DNA of 64,000 nucleotides from Comamonas sp. BIGb0152 (GTDB lineage: Bacteria; Pseudomonadota; Gammaproteobacteria; Burkholderiales; Burkholderiaceae_C): the NCBI RefSeq assembly GCF_024809975.1, contig NZ_JANUDY010000011.1, positions 159,400-223,399 of the forward strand. Reading direction: 5' to 3'. The notes beneath the pieces were generated by a model. It was not told the origin of the DNA. It did no database searches and saw only the letters and a list, made by a program, of their open reading frames with translations. The translations under genes were made by a program, and so were the position numbers. This document shows, one piece after another, positions 50,801 to 59,364 of this stretch (the first letter of the stretch is position 1; each line of letters starts with the position of its first letter).

Positions 50801-50970
50801 GGCCTCACCTGCGCAGCGCCCAGCGCGATGCCCTGCTGCACGCCCAGTTTCTGGCCGTACAAGGCCGCTGGCAGCGCAGCGGCGAGGTGGGCAACCTGAT
50901 CGCGCACCAGCTGCGGGATGTGTCGGATTGGTTTGAGAGCTTGCGGATTCGGAGCCGGGATTTTCGGTGA
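47842..50970 (+). CDS. dnaE2: Error-prone DNA polymerase DnaE2 (ImuC)
   Basis: This 1042-residue C-family polymerase copies damaged DNA with ImuA and ImuB. It has an N-terminal PHP domain (ALTDECSLAGIVRAHVAA), the palm with GRGSAANSAVCFCLGIT and PPDIDVDFEHARREEV, and the C-terminal OB fold (ACGIVTLRQQPPTAKGVVFI). Its start is 24 bases after imuB. Its last 23 residues occur again, degenerate, about 350 bases downstream. Confidence 0.96.
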   Translation: MTTRPPLSIPDYAELWCLSNFSFLRGASHPHELVERAQAQGYRALALTDECSLAGIVRAHVAARDCGLPLIVGAQFEVQPSDAAAPAFTLVALACNLHGYGNLCALITQLRRKSPKGSYALAQAAVQPRALQDCLLLLAPSRQASPAHIQAQAHWLQQHFAGHCWLAVQLDRSLGDEAWLAQMRAAGRSSGAPLVAAGNVHMHVRSRKPVQDVLTAIRLRSPLTECGYALQPNAELHLRSRLRLAQMYPPDLLDASLGIAARCQFSLTELRYQYPDEVVPPQLTPAAYLRQLSYEGAARRWPQGTPAPVQATLEKELALISELQYEHYFLTVYDIVRFARSKDILCQGRGSAANSAVCFCLGITEVDPDKTRVLFERFISKERNEPPDIDVDFEHARREEVIQYLYKKYGLHRAGLTAVVIRYRRKSAIRDVAKALGFAPPSIDQLARDHSRWDDVLLRTEALAQCGLQAGDLAVRQLQELVETLRDFPRHLSQHVGGFVLTRGPLSRIVPIERASMENRTVIQWDKDDLDAVGLLKVDVLALGMLTALQKMLHLVGARQGRSFALGDIPHDDKPTYDMICAADTIGVFQIESRAQMSMLPRLRPRTFYDLVIEVALVRPGPIQGGMVHPYLRRRQGLEEVHYESALLRPALERTLGVPIFQEQVMQIAIDAAGFSPGEADQLRRSMAAWRRTGNLHKHYDKIINGMTGNGYSRAFAESIFQQIQGFSEYGFPESHAASFAILVYFSAWIKCHYPAEFLVAMVNSQPLGFYSNSQLVQDAKRHGVQVLPVDVMHSDMDCTTEAASGPHPAVRLGLRLVKQLQQGQGERLLQARETAPFVSAQDLARRAQLDAPAMKYLAAADALASLEGHRRHQLWQASAPLHHSPLLRAAPIDEDELQLPAASEQEDIHWDYGALGLSLRRHPMALLRERLQHHRFQTQAELREARDGSWVRACGIVTLRQQPPTAKGVVFITLEDETGNLQVICWPHLRSAQRDALLHAQFLAVQGRWQRSGEVGNLIAHQLRDVSDWFESLRIRSRDFR

Positions 50971-51058
50971 GGGGGAGTTGGGGGTCAGTTGAATTCACAA
51001 CTGCCTGAAGCCATATAGCACTGATAAGCCCGCCCCTGATAAAGAAGCAAGTGTTTGC

Positions 51059-51317
51059 TTACTCTATTAATATGCCTGGGGTGTGGACTTCAACAACTGA
51101 AGCTTCATCAAAACATTGTTCAGTTCCACCGCAATGTTTACAGTCAGAGGTTGTGCGGTCATGCTCTTTCCGCGTGAACTCGCGAGCGTTAGTTTTACAA
51201 ATAATTCTCCTGCGTACCAGAACGATTCCAAAAAGAGAACCCACTTCTCTTTTCTTCTGCCAGTAGCGTCCTCGTTCAGTTCTGAGCGAACGATGCTGAG
51301 GTGCTTAGAAGTATTAC
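51059..51317 (-). pseudogene. AT-richer gene remnant between dnaE2 and the duplicated dnaE2 tail
   Basis: Two minus-strand frames remain open here. One (stop near 51059) reads ...REFTRKEHDRTTSDCKHC then GGTEQCFDEASVVEVH. The other reads ...RRKEKWVLFLESFWYAGELF then VKLTLASS and MTAQPLTVNIAVELNNVLMK. Each looks protein-like, and neither has a good ATG plus ribosome-binding site at its beginning. The upstream part would run into the antisense of the duplicated dnaE2 tail. I take it as a truncated gene of unknown identity. Confidence 0.3.
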
Positions 51318-51389
51318 CTGATCACGCACCAGCTACGAGATGTCTCGGACTGGTATGACAGCCTGCTGATTCAAAGTCAGGATTTCTAG
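51318..51389 (+). pseudogene. Degenerate duplicate of the dnaE2 3' end
   Basis: Translation gives LITHQLRDVSDWYDSLLIQS then QDF and TAG, against LIAHQLRDVSDWFESLRIRS then RDFR at the real dnaE2 end: about 16 of 22 residues agree. It has no start or upstream polymerase coding. It looks like the tail left by a recombination event involving a second dnaE2 allele. Confidence 0.85.
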
Positions 51390-51524
51390 TGACGGACAGA
51401 TTTTCGGTGCAGTTATCACCGGCAGATTTCATGGACTGGGTGCAGCCCATGGAATGCAACAGCTTACACACCGCCTGAAGGCTTGACGCCAACGGGGAGC
51501 TAAACAGAGACGAAAACCATACTA
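51390..51524. other. Non-coding spacer
   Basis: I see no gene. A short palindrome around CCATGGACTGGGTGCAGCCC (about 51428-51452) could form a hairpin downstream of the GIY-YIG gene. Confidence 0.4.
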
Positions 51525-52085
51525 TTAGTAGGCACGAGTGATGGCGAGAAAGTGCTTTTCTGCCTCCGCCAGCGAACAGGCAAATATCTCTCTGCATTCG
51601 ATGGCCTGACCATTCTTCTGATACACGATAGGCCTGCGCCATTTTTCGAGCGCGCTATGGATCTCAAATTCACATTTGCCTGCATCTTTCTGAATTCTGA
51701 TGCTTCGCTTGATCTCCCAGTCATTTACATCGCCGTATGCACTGGTTTGAAGCCAAGTGACGCGGTTGTAAGGCTCGACTTCGCTGAAACCAATCTTGAT
51801 AAATCCATTTCGTTCGGAGTGGGCAAGATATACATAGCCGGCGGCGGAACTCCGTAGCTGATAAGCAATTTTCGAGGTATCACATTGGATGCAATGACCT
51901 GCTTTGCTACGCAGGGTGTGCCCAGCGGCTTTACAGGGAGCTCCGCCATAGTAGAACTTATGACCACTCTCTTTCATGAGTGCTTCACGAGCAGCCTTGG
52001 AGAGATGGCCTGCATCGACCGCAAGAGAAAGAGAAATACTCTGTGATTTCAGAAAAACTAGCTGTTCGGATGTTAGCTTTGACAT
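51525..52085 (-). CDS. GIY-YIG/T5orf172-like nuclease-family protein
   Basis: This is a 186-residue protein starting at 52085 after AAGGAGTGGGAAC. The C-terminal half shows a GIY-YIG-type core: AGYVYLAHSERNGFIKIGFS, then EPYNRVTWLQTSAYGDVNDW and a Glu-containing helix. This is close to the T5orf172/Mug113 branch found in phage and mobile genes. The N-terminal half has a CKAAG...HCIQC pair that may bind zinc. AT content is higher than in the flanks, suggesting transfer. Confidence 0.78.
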   Translation of the reverse strand: MSKLTSEQLVFLKSQSISLSLAVDAGHLSKAAREALMKESGHKFYYGGAPCKAAGHTLRSKAGHCIQCDTSKIAYQLRSSAAGYVYLAHSERNGFIKIGFSEVEPYNRVTWLQTSAYGDVNDWEIKRSIRIQKDAGKCEFEIHSALEKWRRPIVYQKNGQAIECREIFACSLAEAEKHFLAITRAY

Positions 52086-52211
52086 GTTCCCACTCCTTGT
52101 AGTTTGGTGCATCAGAAGTTTGACACAGCCCACCGATTTCAGCTGGGCCGCGTAAAGGCGGCTTAACCTTGCATTGAAGGCTTGGGACGTAACCAATAGC
52201 CTTCAAAAGGC

Positions 52212-53471
52212 TTAACCGACGTGAGTCCGCTCCTGCGGCAACCGCCGTAACCCCGAAAAAGGCGAGCTCACAATCACCACCACCTGCACCGCAAAGCCCG
52301 CCAGCGCCACCAGCAGGCAAGTGCCCTCTCCCCAGCCCATTCCCACCCAGCCGCCCAGAGCCGCGCCAATGGGCCGGGCGCCTGCGTTGACGGTCAGGAA
52401 GACGGAGGAGACGCGGCCCAGCATGGCATGGGGGGTGACATGCTGGCGCAAGGTGGTGGTGCTGATGGACCAGACCATGGGGCCAGAACCCAGCAGGAAA
52501 AAACACAGCGCAGCAAGGGCGGCGCTAGGCCATACCAAGGTGGCGGCCAGGCATGCCGCAGCGGCCAACCCCGCCACGGGGCCCAGTTGCACGGCCCGGC
52601 CAAAAGGCAGGGCCGCGATCAAGCGGGGGCTGGCCAGTGCGCCGGCCAGCATGCCCGCGCCATAGCAGGCCATGGTCAGGCCCACGGCATCGGCACCCAT
52701 GCCCAGGTGGTGGATGGCATAGGGCACAAAGGCGGTCTGCAGCGTGAACCAGGCCAGGTTGAACACGGCGCCGGTCACCAGCAGCGGCATCAGCAAGGCG
52801 TGCTGGCGGACAAAGCGCACACCTTCCACCACCTCAGCCAACAGATGGCGCTTTGGCCGGTTGCGCTCTGGTAGGTGTTGTGGCGCGACTGTTGCTGCAG
52901 GTCGCAGCCCAAAAAGCGCGAAAACGGCCAGGCCCGACAGTGCCACGGCCAGCGCTATCGTGGGCAAACCACCCGCCCATGCGACCAGGCTGCCGGCCAC
53001 GGCAGGGCCGCTGGCAAAGGCCATGCTGCGGGCCACTTCCAGCCGGGCATTGGCTTGCGCCAGTGCGGAGCGCGGCACCAGCTCGGACACCAGCCCTGGG
53101 GTTGCCACGCTGAAAGCCACGGTGCCGATGGCCCCCACAAAACTGAGCACCGCCAGCCAGCCCACCTGCAGCTGCGCGCTGTGCAAAGCCGCCAGCATCA
53201 GCAGCAGTGCGATGAGCCGCAGCAGCTCCCCCCAGAGCATCAGTTGCTGGCGTGGCATGCGATCGGCGAGTGAGCCCAGTGGCAGCGAGAGCAGCAGGAA
53301 GGGCAGCGTGCCCATCGCCGTCAGCAGACCAATGTCACCAACGCTGCTGCCCAGCACCAACACCGCCACCAGCGGCACGGTGGCCAGACTCAGCTGCTCG
53401 GCAGACTGGGCTGCCAGATTGGCAAGAGACAGGCGCACAAAGCGGGGAGACGATGGGGTGACTGGCTGCAT
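52212..53471 (-). CDS. MFS transporter, MFS_3 (enterobactin-exporter-like) group
   Basis: This 419-residue, 12-helix exporter shows FLLLSLPLGSLADRMPRQQL (motif A) and GAVFNLAWFTLQTAFVPYAI in the second half. The ATG at 53471 (MQPVTPSSPRFVRL) is chosen over an upstream in-frame start at 53549. Such proteins export siderophores or drugs; the substrate is unknown. A TonB siderophore receptor lies 3 kb away but is not part of the same transcript. Confidence 0.88.
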   Translation of the reverse strand: MQPVTPSSPRFVRLSLANLAAQSAEQLSLATVPLVAVLVLGSSVGDIGLLTAMGTLPFLLLSLPLGSLADRMPRQQLMLWGELLRLIALLLMLAALHSAQLQVGWLAVLSFVGAIGTVAFSVATPGLVSELVPRSALAQANARLEVARSMAFASGPAVAGSLVAWAGGLPTIALAVALSGLAVFALFGLRPAATVAPQHLPERNRPKRHLLAEVVEGVRFVRQHALLMPLLVTGAVFNLAWFTLQTAFVPYAIHHLGMGADAVGLTMACYGAGMLAGALASPRLIAALPFGRAVQLGPVAGLAAAACLAATLVWPSAALAALCFFLLGSGPMVWSISTTTLRQHVTPHAMLGRVSSVFLTVNAGARPIGAALGGWVGMGWGEGTCLLVALAGFAVQVVVIVSSPFSGLRRLPQERTHVG

Positions 53472-53619
53472 GGCGATGGGGCTGCTGGGATGGAAAAAAG
53501 CAGTGTCGCTGACCTCCGCCTCGGCATATCTGCAGATCTTGCGCTGCAATTTCTGGCGCTTCAGGCCCAGCGGCCCTGGCCTTACCGCGTCCCCAGGGCC
53601 AATCCCAGGCTGCCTTGCA

Positions 53620-54024
53620 TCATGGGTTCAATGCCGTCTCATGCAGGTATCGCCAGCGCACCAAGGCATCGGCGCAGTCGAGGATGGCCGTGGCCCAGCG
53701 CGCGCTGGATGTGCCGTTCAGATGGTGGGTTTCCTGGTAGCGCAGCGCGACGCTGGTGCCCGCCTGCCAGACGGGCTCCACATCGCTGACCTCAATGCGC
53801 AGTCCGGGCCGCCCGGTCGCCGCCTGGTGGAACATTGCGGCCACCTGCGGCAGCCGAACCACGGCTCCAGCGGTGGTGACCATGCTGAAGTCTTCCGCAA
53901 AGGCTGGCATCAGCTGGTCTATGGCGGCCAGCGCCGGGGTCCGCGCGTCGGCAAAAATGGTTTGAATCAGTGCGTGCACCACATGGATGCTGCGCTCGGC
54001 GGCGCGGATAGAGGCGTTAGTCAT
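53620..54024 (-). CDS. NTF2-like (DUF4440/SnoaL-type) small protein
   Basis: This 134-residue protein has a helix-sheet pattern typical of the NTF2 fold: an N-terminal helix, then MPAFAEDFSMVTTAGAVVRL and WQAGTSVALRYQETHHLNG. No catalytic residue assignment is possible. Its ATG overlaps the end of the upstream MFS gene by eight bases, so the two are co-translated. Confidence 0.75.
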   Translation of the reverse strand: MTNASIRAAERSIHVVHALIQTIFADARTPALAAIDQLMPAFAEDFSMVTTAGAVVRLPQVAAMFHQAATGRPGLRIEVSDVEPVWQAGTSVALRYQETHHLNGTSSARWATAILDCADALVRWRYLHETALNP

Positions 54025-55372
54025 GGTGGGTTCTTTCTGTACGCAAACGGCGTAGTTGAAGCAGGGGGACCATCCCCAGCAAGGCGGCCATCGCAAATGT
54101 GAGGTGGTAGGCCTCTGGCGCCGAGTAGCGCTGGAGGAACACATGCAAGAGCATGGGCAACAGCGCAGCGCCCACGCTGAAGGCCATTTGGCGGTTGATA
54201 TTCCACAGCACGCTGGCCTGGTGCGTCTGAGCGCCGTCAAAATCCATCAGCGCCGTCGTCTGGGCGGTGTTGGCACCCAGCCCGCCTCCAATGCCCATCA
54301 GTGCGTATGCAAGGATGAGGATCGGCCGGTCCTGCGTGGAATCCACGGCCGCCAGCGTTGCAATCCCCAGGCTGTGCAGCAGCATGGCGAGCATGAACAG
54401 CACCCGGGCTCCTGCGCGGTTGTACATCCGCCCGCACACGAGCATGGCGACCAAGGCACCTGCGGCATACACCACCATGAACATGCCCGTTTGCTCGGCC
54501 GACATGTGCAGGGTGTCTTGCAGATAGAAGATATTGAGCAGGTTCACCCCCGTAAAAATGCCGGGGATGGCGTAGTACACCCAGATCGACAGGGCGAGCC
54601 GGGGGCTTTTCAGCAAGCGCAAATCCACGATGGCATGGCCCACCCTGCGGGAATGCCTGGCATAGAAGCGGGCCAATAGCACGGCACCGCCCAGACAGCC
54701 CCCTGCCGCCACCCCCGCTTGGCCGGCCCCATACATGGACATGCCCAGCAAGGCACAGGTCAGCGCTGCGCTGATCAGCAGCAGGCCTTGAAAATCTGGC
54801 CGTGCCTGCGCCTGCAACGGCTGCTTGCGCACCCATAGCCATGACAACGCGGCGGCAGCCAGGGCCAGCGGAATGTTGGCGTGAAAGACCCAGCGCCAGG
54901 AGGCCTGGTCCACGATCCATCCGCCCAGGGTGGGAGACAGCGCCGGTGCCAGCAGCGCCATCGCCATGACCCAGGTCGAGATGCGGGCGCGCTGCGGGCC
55001 TTGGAACAGATTGAAGCTCATCGCCTGCCCCACCGGAATGAGCAGCCCGCCGGCCATGCCTTGCACAAAGCGCCAGCCCACCAACTGGCCAAAAGTGCTG
55101 GCCTCGCCGCATGCCCAGACCGCCCCCGCAAAGGCGAGCATGGATGCCGTCAGCAAGCTGCGGGCGCCCCAGCGGCCAGCCAGCCAGGGGCTGAGTGGAA
55201 TGCTCAAGCTCAGCCCCAGGATGTAGGCGTTGGCCACCCAGGCGCTGGTGGCGCTGTCGATCTGGAACTCAGCGGCCATGCGCGGCAACGCCACTGCGGG
55301 CATGAAGATGTTGATGCAGTCGATAAAAAAGCCCATTAAAAACACGGTGGCAATGCGGTAGCGGTACGTCAT
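54017..55372 (-). CDS. MFS drug-resistance transporter, DHA2-like
   Basis: This is a 451-residue multi-pass exporter. The N-terminal FFIDCINIFMPAVALPRMAA, motif A LSPWLAGRWGARSL and the antiporter motif C-like ALSPTLGGWIVD are present. The ATG at 55372 is the first that fits the family. It is divergent from a LysR gene that probably controls it. Confidence 0.9.
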   Translation of the reverse strand: MTYRYRIATVFLMGFFIDCINIFMPAVALPRMAAEFQIDSATSAWVANAYILGLSLSIPLSPWLAGRWGARSLLTASMLAFAGAVWACGEASTFGQLVGWRFVQGMAGGLLIPVGQAMSFNLFQGPQRARISTWVMAMALLAPALSPTLGGWIVDQASWRWVFHANIPLALAAAALSWLWVRKQPLQAQARPDFQGLLLISAALTCALLGMSMYGAGQAGVAAGGCLGGAVLLARFYARHSRRVGHAIVDLRLLKSPRLALSIWVYYAIPGIFTGVNLLNIFYLQDTLHMSAEQTGMFMVVYAAGALVAMLVCGRMYNRAGARVLFMLAMLLHSLGIATLAAVDSTQDRPILILAYALMGIGGGLGANTAQTTALMDFDGAQTHQASVLWNINRQMAFSVGAALLPMLLHVFLQRYSAPEAYHLTFAMAALLGMVPLLQLRRLRTERTHHD

Positions 55373-55461
55373 CTTTGATCCCTTTGGCCCAGGATGGTAG
55401 GCATCGCTGCGCGGCCCGTCGATACCGCTATGCTTGAATCTTTGTTTGGTCAGATTGAACA

Positions 55462-56418
55462 ATGAACCGCGTCGCCCTCGCCACACAACTCCATCGCGTG
55501 CAGACCTTTTTGGCAGTTGTGGAGCTGGGCTCCTACACCAAGGCAGCCGACTATCTATCCATCAGCAAGGCCATGGCCAGCTTGCATGTCAAGGCCTTGG
55601 AGCAAGCACTGGCGGTCACGCTACTAGTGCGCAGCACACGCCGCATCTCGCTGACCGAAGCGGGCCAGGAGTTCTATGACGAATTCAAGGCGCTGGTCGG
55701 CCAGCTGGAAAACAAGTTTGAGGCGGCCATGCACCGGCGCGAGCAGATTTCCGGCACGCTGCGCATGAGCACAACGGGCGAGTATGGCGAGCGCTACATC
55801 CTTCCGCTGATTGCACAGTTCGTGCAGCAATACCCGGAAGTCTCCATCCGCTATGACACCAACTCCTCGCTCAGCGATCTGATTGCTGAAAAGCTCGATC
55901 TGGTGGTGCGGCTGGGCAGCCTGGCCGATTCGGCCTTCAAAAGCCGCAAACTGGATGAGTACGACATCCTGCTGGTGGCCTCGCCGGCATTGCTCAACAA
56001 ACATCCCGTGCAGGTGCCCGCTGATCTGGCCAGCATTCCCTGGGTTGCCAACAGCAACCTCAGCAGCCCAACGCACTGGATTCTGCGCGACCACCAGGGC
56101 ACGGAAACCGAGATCAGGGGCGTGGCCGCCCACCAGTCCAACACCTCCGCCGCTATCCGCCTCATGGCGCTGTCCTCGATGGGCATCGCGGTGCTGCCGG
56201 CCTGGCTGATCGAGCAAGACCTGGAGAGCGGTGCGCTGCAGCAGGTGCTGCCTGGCTACAGGCTGCCACGCCAGTCGATCAGCGTGGTCTTTCCCAACAG
56301 CAGCCACCTGCCGCACAAGACACGCGCCTTTATCGACTTTCTCTGCAGCGGAGGCTCTGCAACACCCTCGCCCAAGGGAATGGACGCAGATCGGGATGCG
56401 CCGCACCGCGTGTTTTGA
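55462..56418 (+). CDS. LysR-family transcriptional regulator (AaeR/DmlR-like)
   Basis: This 318-residue regulator has an HTH (FLAVVELGSYTKAADYLSIS then KAMASLHVKALE) and a substrate domain with TLRMSTTGEYGERYILPLIA. It is divergent from the DHA2 exporter with an 89-base gap, the classical layout of a LysR-controlled efflux gene. The C-terminus is extended by a Ser/Pro-rich tail. Confidence 0.92.
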   Translation: MNRVALATQLHRVQTFLAVVELGSYTKAADYLSISKAMASLHVKALEQALAVTLLVRSTRRISLTEAGQEFYDEFKALVGQLENKFEAAMHRREQISGTLRMSTTGEYGERYILPLIAQFVQQYPEVSIRYDTNSSLSDLIAEKLDLVVRLGSLADSAFKSRKLDEYDILLVASPALLNKHPVQVPADLASIPWVANSNLSSPTHWILRDHQGTETEIRGVAAHQSNTSAAIRLMALSSMGIAVLPAWLIEQDLESGALQQVLPGYRLPRQSISVVFPNSSHLPHKTRAFIDFLCSGGSATPSPKGMDADRDAPHRVF

Positions 56419-56561
56419 AGGCATAGCTGCAGCTGTTGCCGAGGAAGACAAGGCAGCGGATCGCCCGGGCCCGCGAAAAATGCACCACCGGCCCTTGCAG
56501 ACCCGTGGTGCATACCGTCATAGCCGCAGCGTCAACGCTGCTTCGCAGCGCTTGGAACCGC

Positions 56562-58955
56562 TTAGAACTTGTAGTTCAAGCTCACATTCACCGTGCGTGG
56601 CTCACCCCAGGTGTAGGTGCTGTACCAGCTGAAGATGGTGTAGTACTTCTTGTCGAACAGGTTCTTCACGCTGAGCGAGGCCGACAGCTGCTTGTTGAAG
56701 TCGTAACGGGCCATGGCATCCCATACCCAGTAGTCCTGCACGGTATGGACGGCCTTGCCACCGGTCGGCACATTGATGGTGCCCCAGGTCTTGTCCTGCC
56801 AGCGGGCGCCGCCGCCCAAGGTCAAACCGCTCAGGCTACCAGCCAGCTTGTAGCTGGTGTACAGATTGAACTGGTTCGACGGCGTGAGGGTGGAGACACG
56901 CTCGCCATCCTTGCGCGCAATGTTGTGCGAGTAGCCGGCCTGGATCTGCCATGCCGGCGTGATCTGGCCAGACACCTCGGCCTCCCAGCCCTTGGTCTTC
57001 ACGCCTTGGATCGCCCGGTAGGCAGGATTGCCGCTGGGGGTGATGCCGCCGCTTTCGATGGCGAAGTTGTTCTGCTGCGTCTGGAAGACGGCAGCGCTGG
57101 CGTTGAGGCGGCCACCCAGGAACGAGGCCTTGGCCCCCAGCTCATAGTTCTTGCCCTCCAAGGGGTCCAGGGTTTGGCCTAGCTCCGTCTGGTAAGACTG
57201 GGGTTTGAAGATGCCGCTGTAGCTGGCATAGACCGAGTAGTTCTGGTTCAGGTCATAGACCGCGCCCAGATAGGGTGTGAAGACATTCTTTTCTTTCTGG
57301 TCCTGCACCCGGTTTTTGTAATTGGAAAGGCGCCCGCCCGTGATGAGCTTGAGGTCATCGCGCAGGTTCCAGCGGGCCGTCGTGTAGATGCCGCTCTCAT
57401 GCGTGGTTTCATCATCGGTGTAGTCGGGCTTGCTGTTCCATACCGGGGCCGGCACCTTGCCATTCCACTGGTAGTAATTGCCCACCGAGCCGTCAAAACC
57501 GCTGTTGTCGTTGAAGTAGCCATCGTTTTTCCAACGGCTTTTGGCCAGGCTGCCGCCCACCACCAGCTCATGCTGGCGCCCCAGCAGCGAGAACGGGCCA
57601 CTGGCGTACAGGTCGGCCGCATCGCTGGTGGTGCGGCCAATGTACTGGCCCCGCCACATGCTCACCCCAGCGCCGGTCACCGGATCGGGGTTGCCACCCG
57701 CAGCAGCGCCCAGGTTGGCGTTGTAGCCGTTGATCTGGTGGTTGAGCTGCAGCTTGGTGACCCAGCCACTGGCAAAGTTGTGCTCCAGGGTGGCGAAGGT
57801 GGTGCGCGTGTACTGGTCCCAATGGCTCCAGTCCGCCCCGTTGTTGAACGAGCGCGGCATGGCGTTGAAATTGCCCTTGGCATCGAGCAAGGGGATACCG
57901 CCCCAGGTCGATGCCGTGGGCTTGTTGTCCTGGCGGTCGGCGCCCACGGTCAGCAGGGTTTGCGGCGTCAGGTCCACCTCGACGATGCCGTACAGCACGC
58001 CCGTCTTGCGCTCGTAGCGGTCCAGCTGCGAATGCTTGTCCTGGTAGGTCGCCACACCGCGCGCGCGGATGCTGCCGCTTTCATTGAGCGCGCCGCTGAC
58101 GTCCAGCTCACCGCGGTAGTTTTGGTAGCTGCCGGCGCTCAGCGTTGCATGGCCGCTGAACTCCTTGGTGGGTTTTTTGCGCACCAGGTTGATGGTGGCG
58201 CCCGGGTCACCACTGCCGGTGAGCAGGCCGGTGGCGCCCTTGAGCACTTCCACCCGGTCATAGATCGACATATCGGTCAGCGTGTTGCCAGCAGAGTAAG
58301 CCGAGTTGCGCGTCATCGGAATACCGTCGTACTGGAAGTTCTGGATCGCAAAACCGCGTGCGTAATACTCGGTGCGCTCGCTGTCATAGGTCACGATGCT
58401 CACGCCTGGCGTGTGGTTGATGACATCGTCGATGGAGTGGAGCTGGAAATCATCCATCACCTGGCGGGTGACCACGCTGACGGACTGCGGCGTCTCGCGC
58501 GGCGTGAGCACCAGCCGTGTCGCCGTCGCAATGGCTCCGGGCGTGTAAGAGCCCGAGCCTTCGGTGATCTCGCCGAGCTGGTTGGAGCGGATCGTCACCT
58601 CCGACAAGGTCACTTCATCACTCGCGGCAGAGGACGTTGCCGGCTGCACGCTCAGCACGCCCGCATCCACCCGCCCCTGCAAGCCCGAACCCTGCAGCAA
58701 GGCCTTCAAAGCCTGCGCCACATCCTGCGCACCGTGCAGCGCTGGCGCCTGGCGGCCTTGGGCCCCTGCGGGGGCGGCGGCAAGCTTCAGGTTCGCTTGG
58801 CGGGCAAACTGCTCCAGCGCGCTGGCCAGGGGTTGCGCGGGAATGTCGAAGTTGGCGGTTTGCGCCATGGAGGCCTGCATGTGCAAGGCCAGACCCAGGC
58901 AGACAGCCGCATGTGCCAGCACGGTGCGGCGGGGCTTGAAAGTGAATGAAGACAT
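56562..58955 (-). CDS. TonB-dependent siderophore receptor with STN signalling domain
   Basis: This 797-residue outer-membrane receptor has a signal peptide (to about residue 31), an STN domain (about 35-105, FDIPAQPLASALEQFARQAN), a plug (about 135-250, TPRETPQSVSVVTRQVMDDF and RVEVLKGATGLLTGSGDPGA) and a 22-strand barrel ending in LNYKF. It belongs to the FpvA/FhuE ferri-siderophore group. The STN domain implies cell-surface signalling to an anti-sigma factor, but no FecI/FecR pair is in this window. A Fur box lies upstream. Confidence 0.93.
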   Translation of the reverse strand: MSSFTFKPRRTVLAHAAVCLGLALHMQASMAQTANFDIPAQPLASALEQFARQANLKLAAAPAGAQGRQAPALHGAQDVAQALKALLQGSGLQGRVDAGVLSVQPATSSAASDEVTLSEVTIRSNQLGEITEGSGSYTPGAIATATRLVLTPRETPQSVSVVTRQVMDDFQLHSIDDVINHTPGVSIVTYDSERTEYYARGFAIQNFQYDGIPMTRNSAYSAGNTLTDMSIYDRVEVLKGATGLLTGSGDPGATINLVRKKPTKEFSGHATLSAGSYQNYRGELDVSGALNESGSIRARGVATYQDKHSQLDRYERKTGVLYGIVEVDLTPQTLLTVGADRQDNKPTASTWGGIPLLDAKGNFNAMPRSFNNGADWSHWDQYTRTTFATLEHNFASGWVTKLQLNHQINGYNANLGAAAGGNPDPVTGAGVSMWRGQYIGRTTSDAADLYASGPFSLLGRQHELVVGGSLAKSRWKNDGYFNDNSGFDGSVGNYYQWNGKVPAPVWNSKPDYTDDETTHESGIYTTARWNLRDDLKLITGGRLSNYKNRVQDQKEKNVFTPYLGAVYDLNQNYSVYASYSGIFKPQSYQTELGQTLDPLEGKNYELGAKASFLGGRLNASAAVFQTQQNNFAIESGGITPSGNPAYRAIQGVKTKGWEAEVSGQITPAWQIQAGYSHNIARKDGERVSTLTPSNQFNLYTSYKLAGSLSGLTLGGGARWQDKTWGTINVPTGGKAVHTVQDYWVWDAMARYDFNKQLSASLSVKNLFDKKYYTIFSWYSTYTWGEPRTVNVSLNYKF

Positions 58956-59364
58956 GAAAGAAATATTCTCGTCAGATGAAAAAGCAGCCGCTTGCCAAGA
59001 CAGCGCTGGTCAGGGCGCGCTGCACGCACAAAGCAAGCGATCAACGGCTCCAGAACACCCAGCGCAACCCATGCCTGATGGGGTTCTGACGCAATGGCAT
59101 CGCAGCCCAGCGCCAGACATCCCCGCCCAAGCCTTGCAGCACTGGCACTGCCAAAGCCAACAGTGGCCCTGTGGAAGGCGGGATCAATGATACTTATTCA
59201 AATGAGAATCAGTCTCATACTCAATACTATTTAGTGACATTTCAGCAACAGTTTGCGCAAATAACCGGGCCCATCGATCCGGCATGCAGGCGCCAGAACC
59301 CCCATGCGCCCTGCTGCATCGTGATGCCAGCAGGCGACCGCCGCAGCGGCCATAATGGCGCGCC
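58956..59364. promoter_or_regulatory. Divergent region between receptor and VOC gene
   Basis: This 409-base gap contains no gene I can support. A Fur box lies at 59191-59220 within its only AT-rich part. The receptor leader would be over 200 bases long if transcription starts there. Confidence 0.55.
59191..59220. promoter_or_regulatory. Fur box
   Basis: TGAGAATCAGTCTCA (59203-59217) fits the 7-1-7 Fur operator with one change, and the preceding TTATTCAAATGAGAAT gives a second overlapping half-site. It should confer iron repression on the receptor gene and perhaps on the VOC gene. Confidence 0.8.

Noticed and set aside
51552..51857. Plus-strand frame of about 100 codons opposite the GIY-YIG-type gene
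   Set aside because: The minus strand has a ribosome-binding site, an ATG and a recognisable GIY-YIG core; the plus frame has none.
53572..53600. GGCCCTGG/CCAGGGCC hairpin between the NTF2-like and MFS genes
   Set aside because: An 8-bp stem with a large loop and no T-run; too weak to annotate as a terminator.
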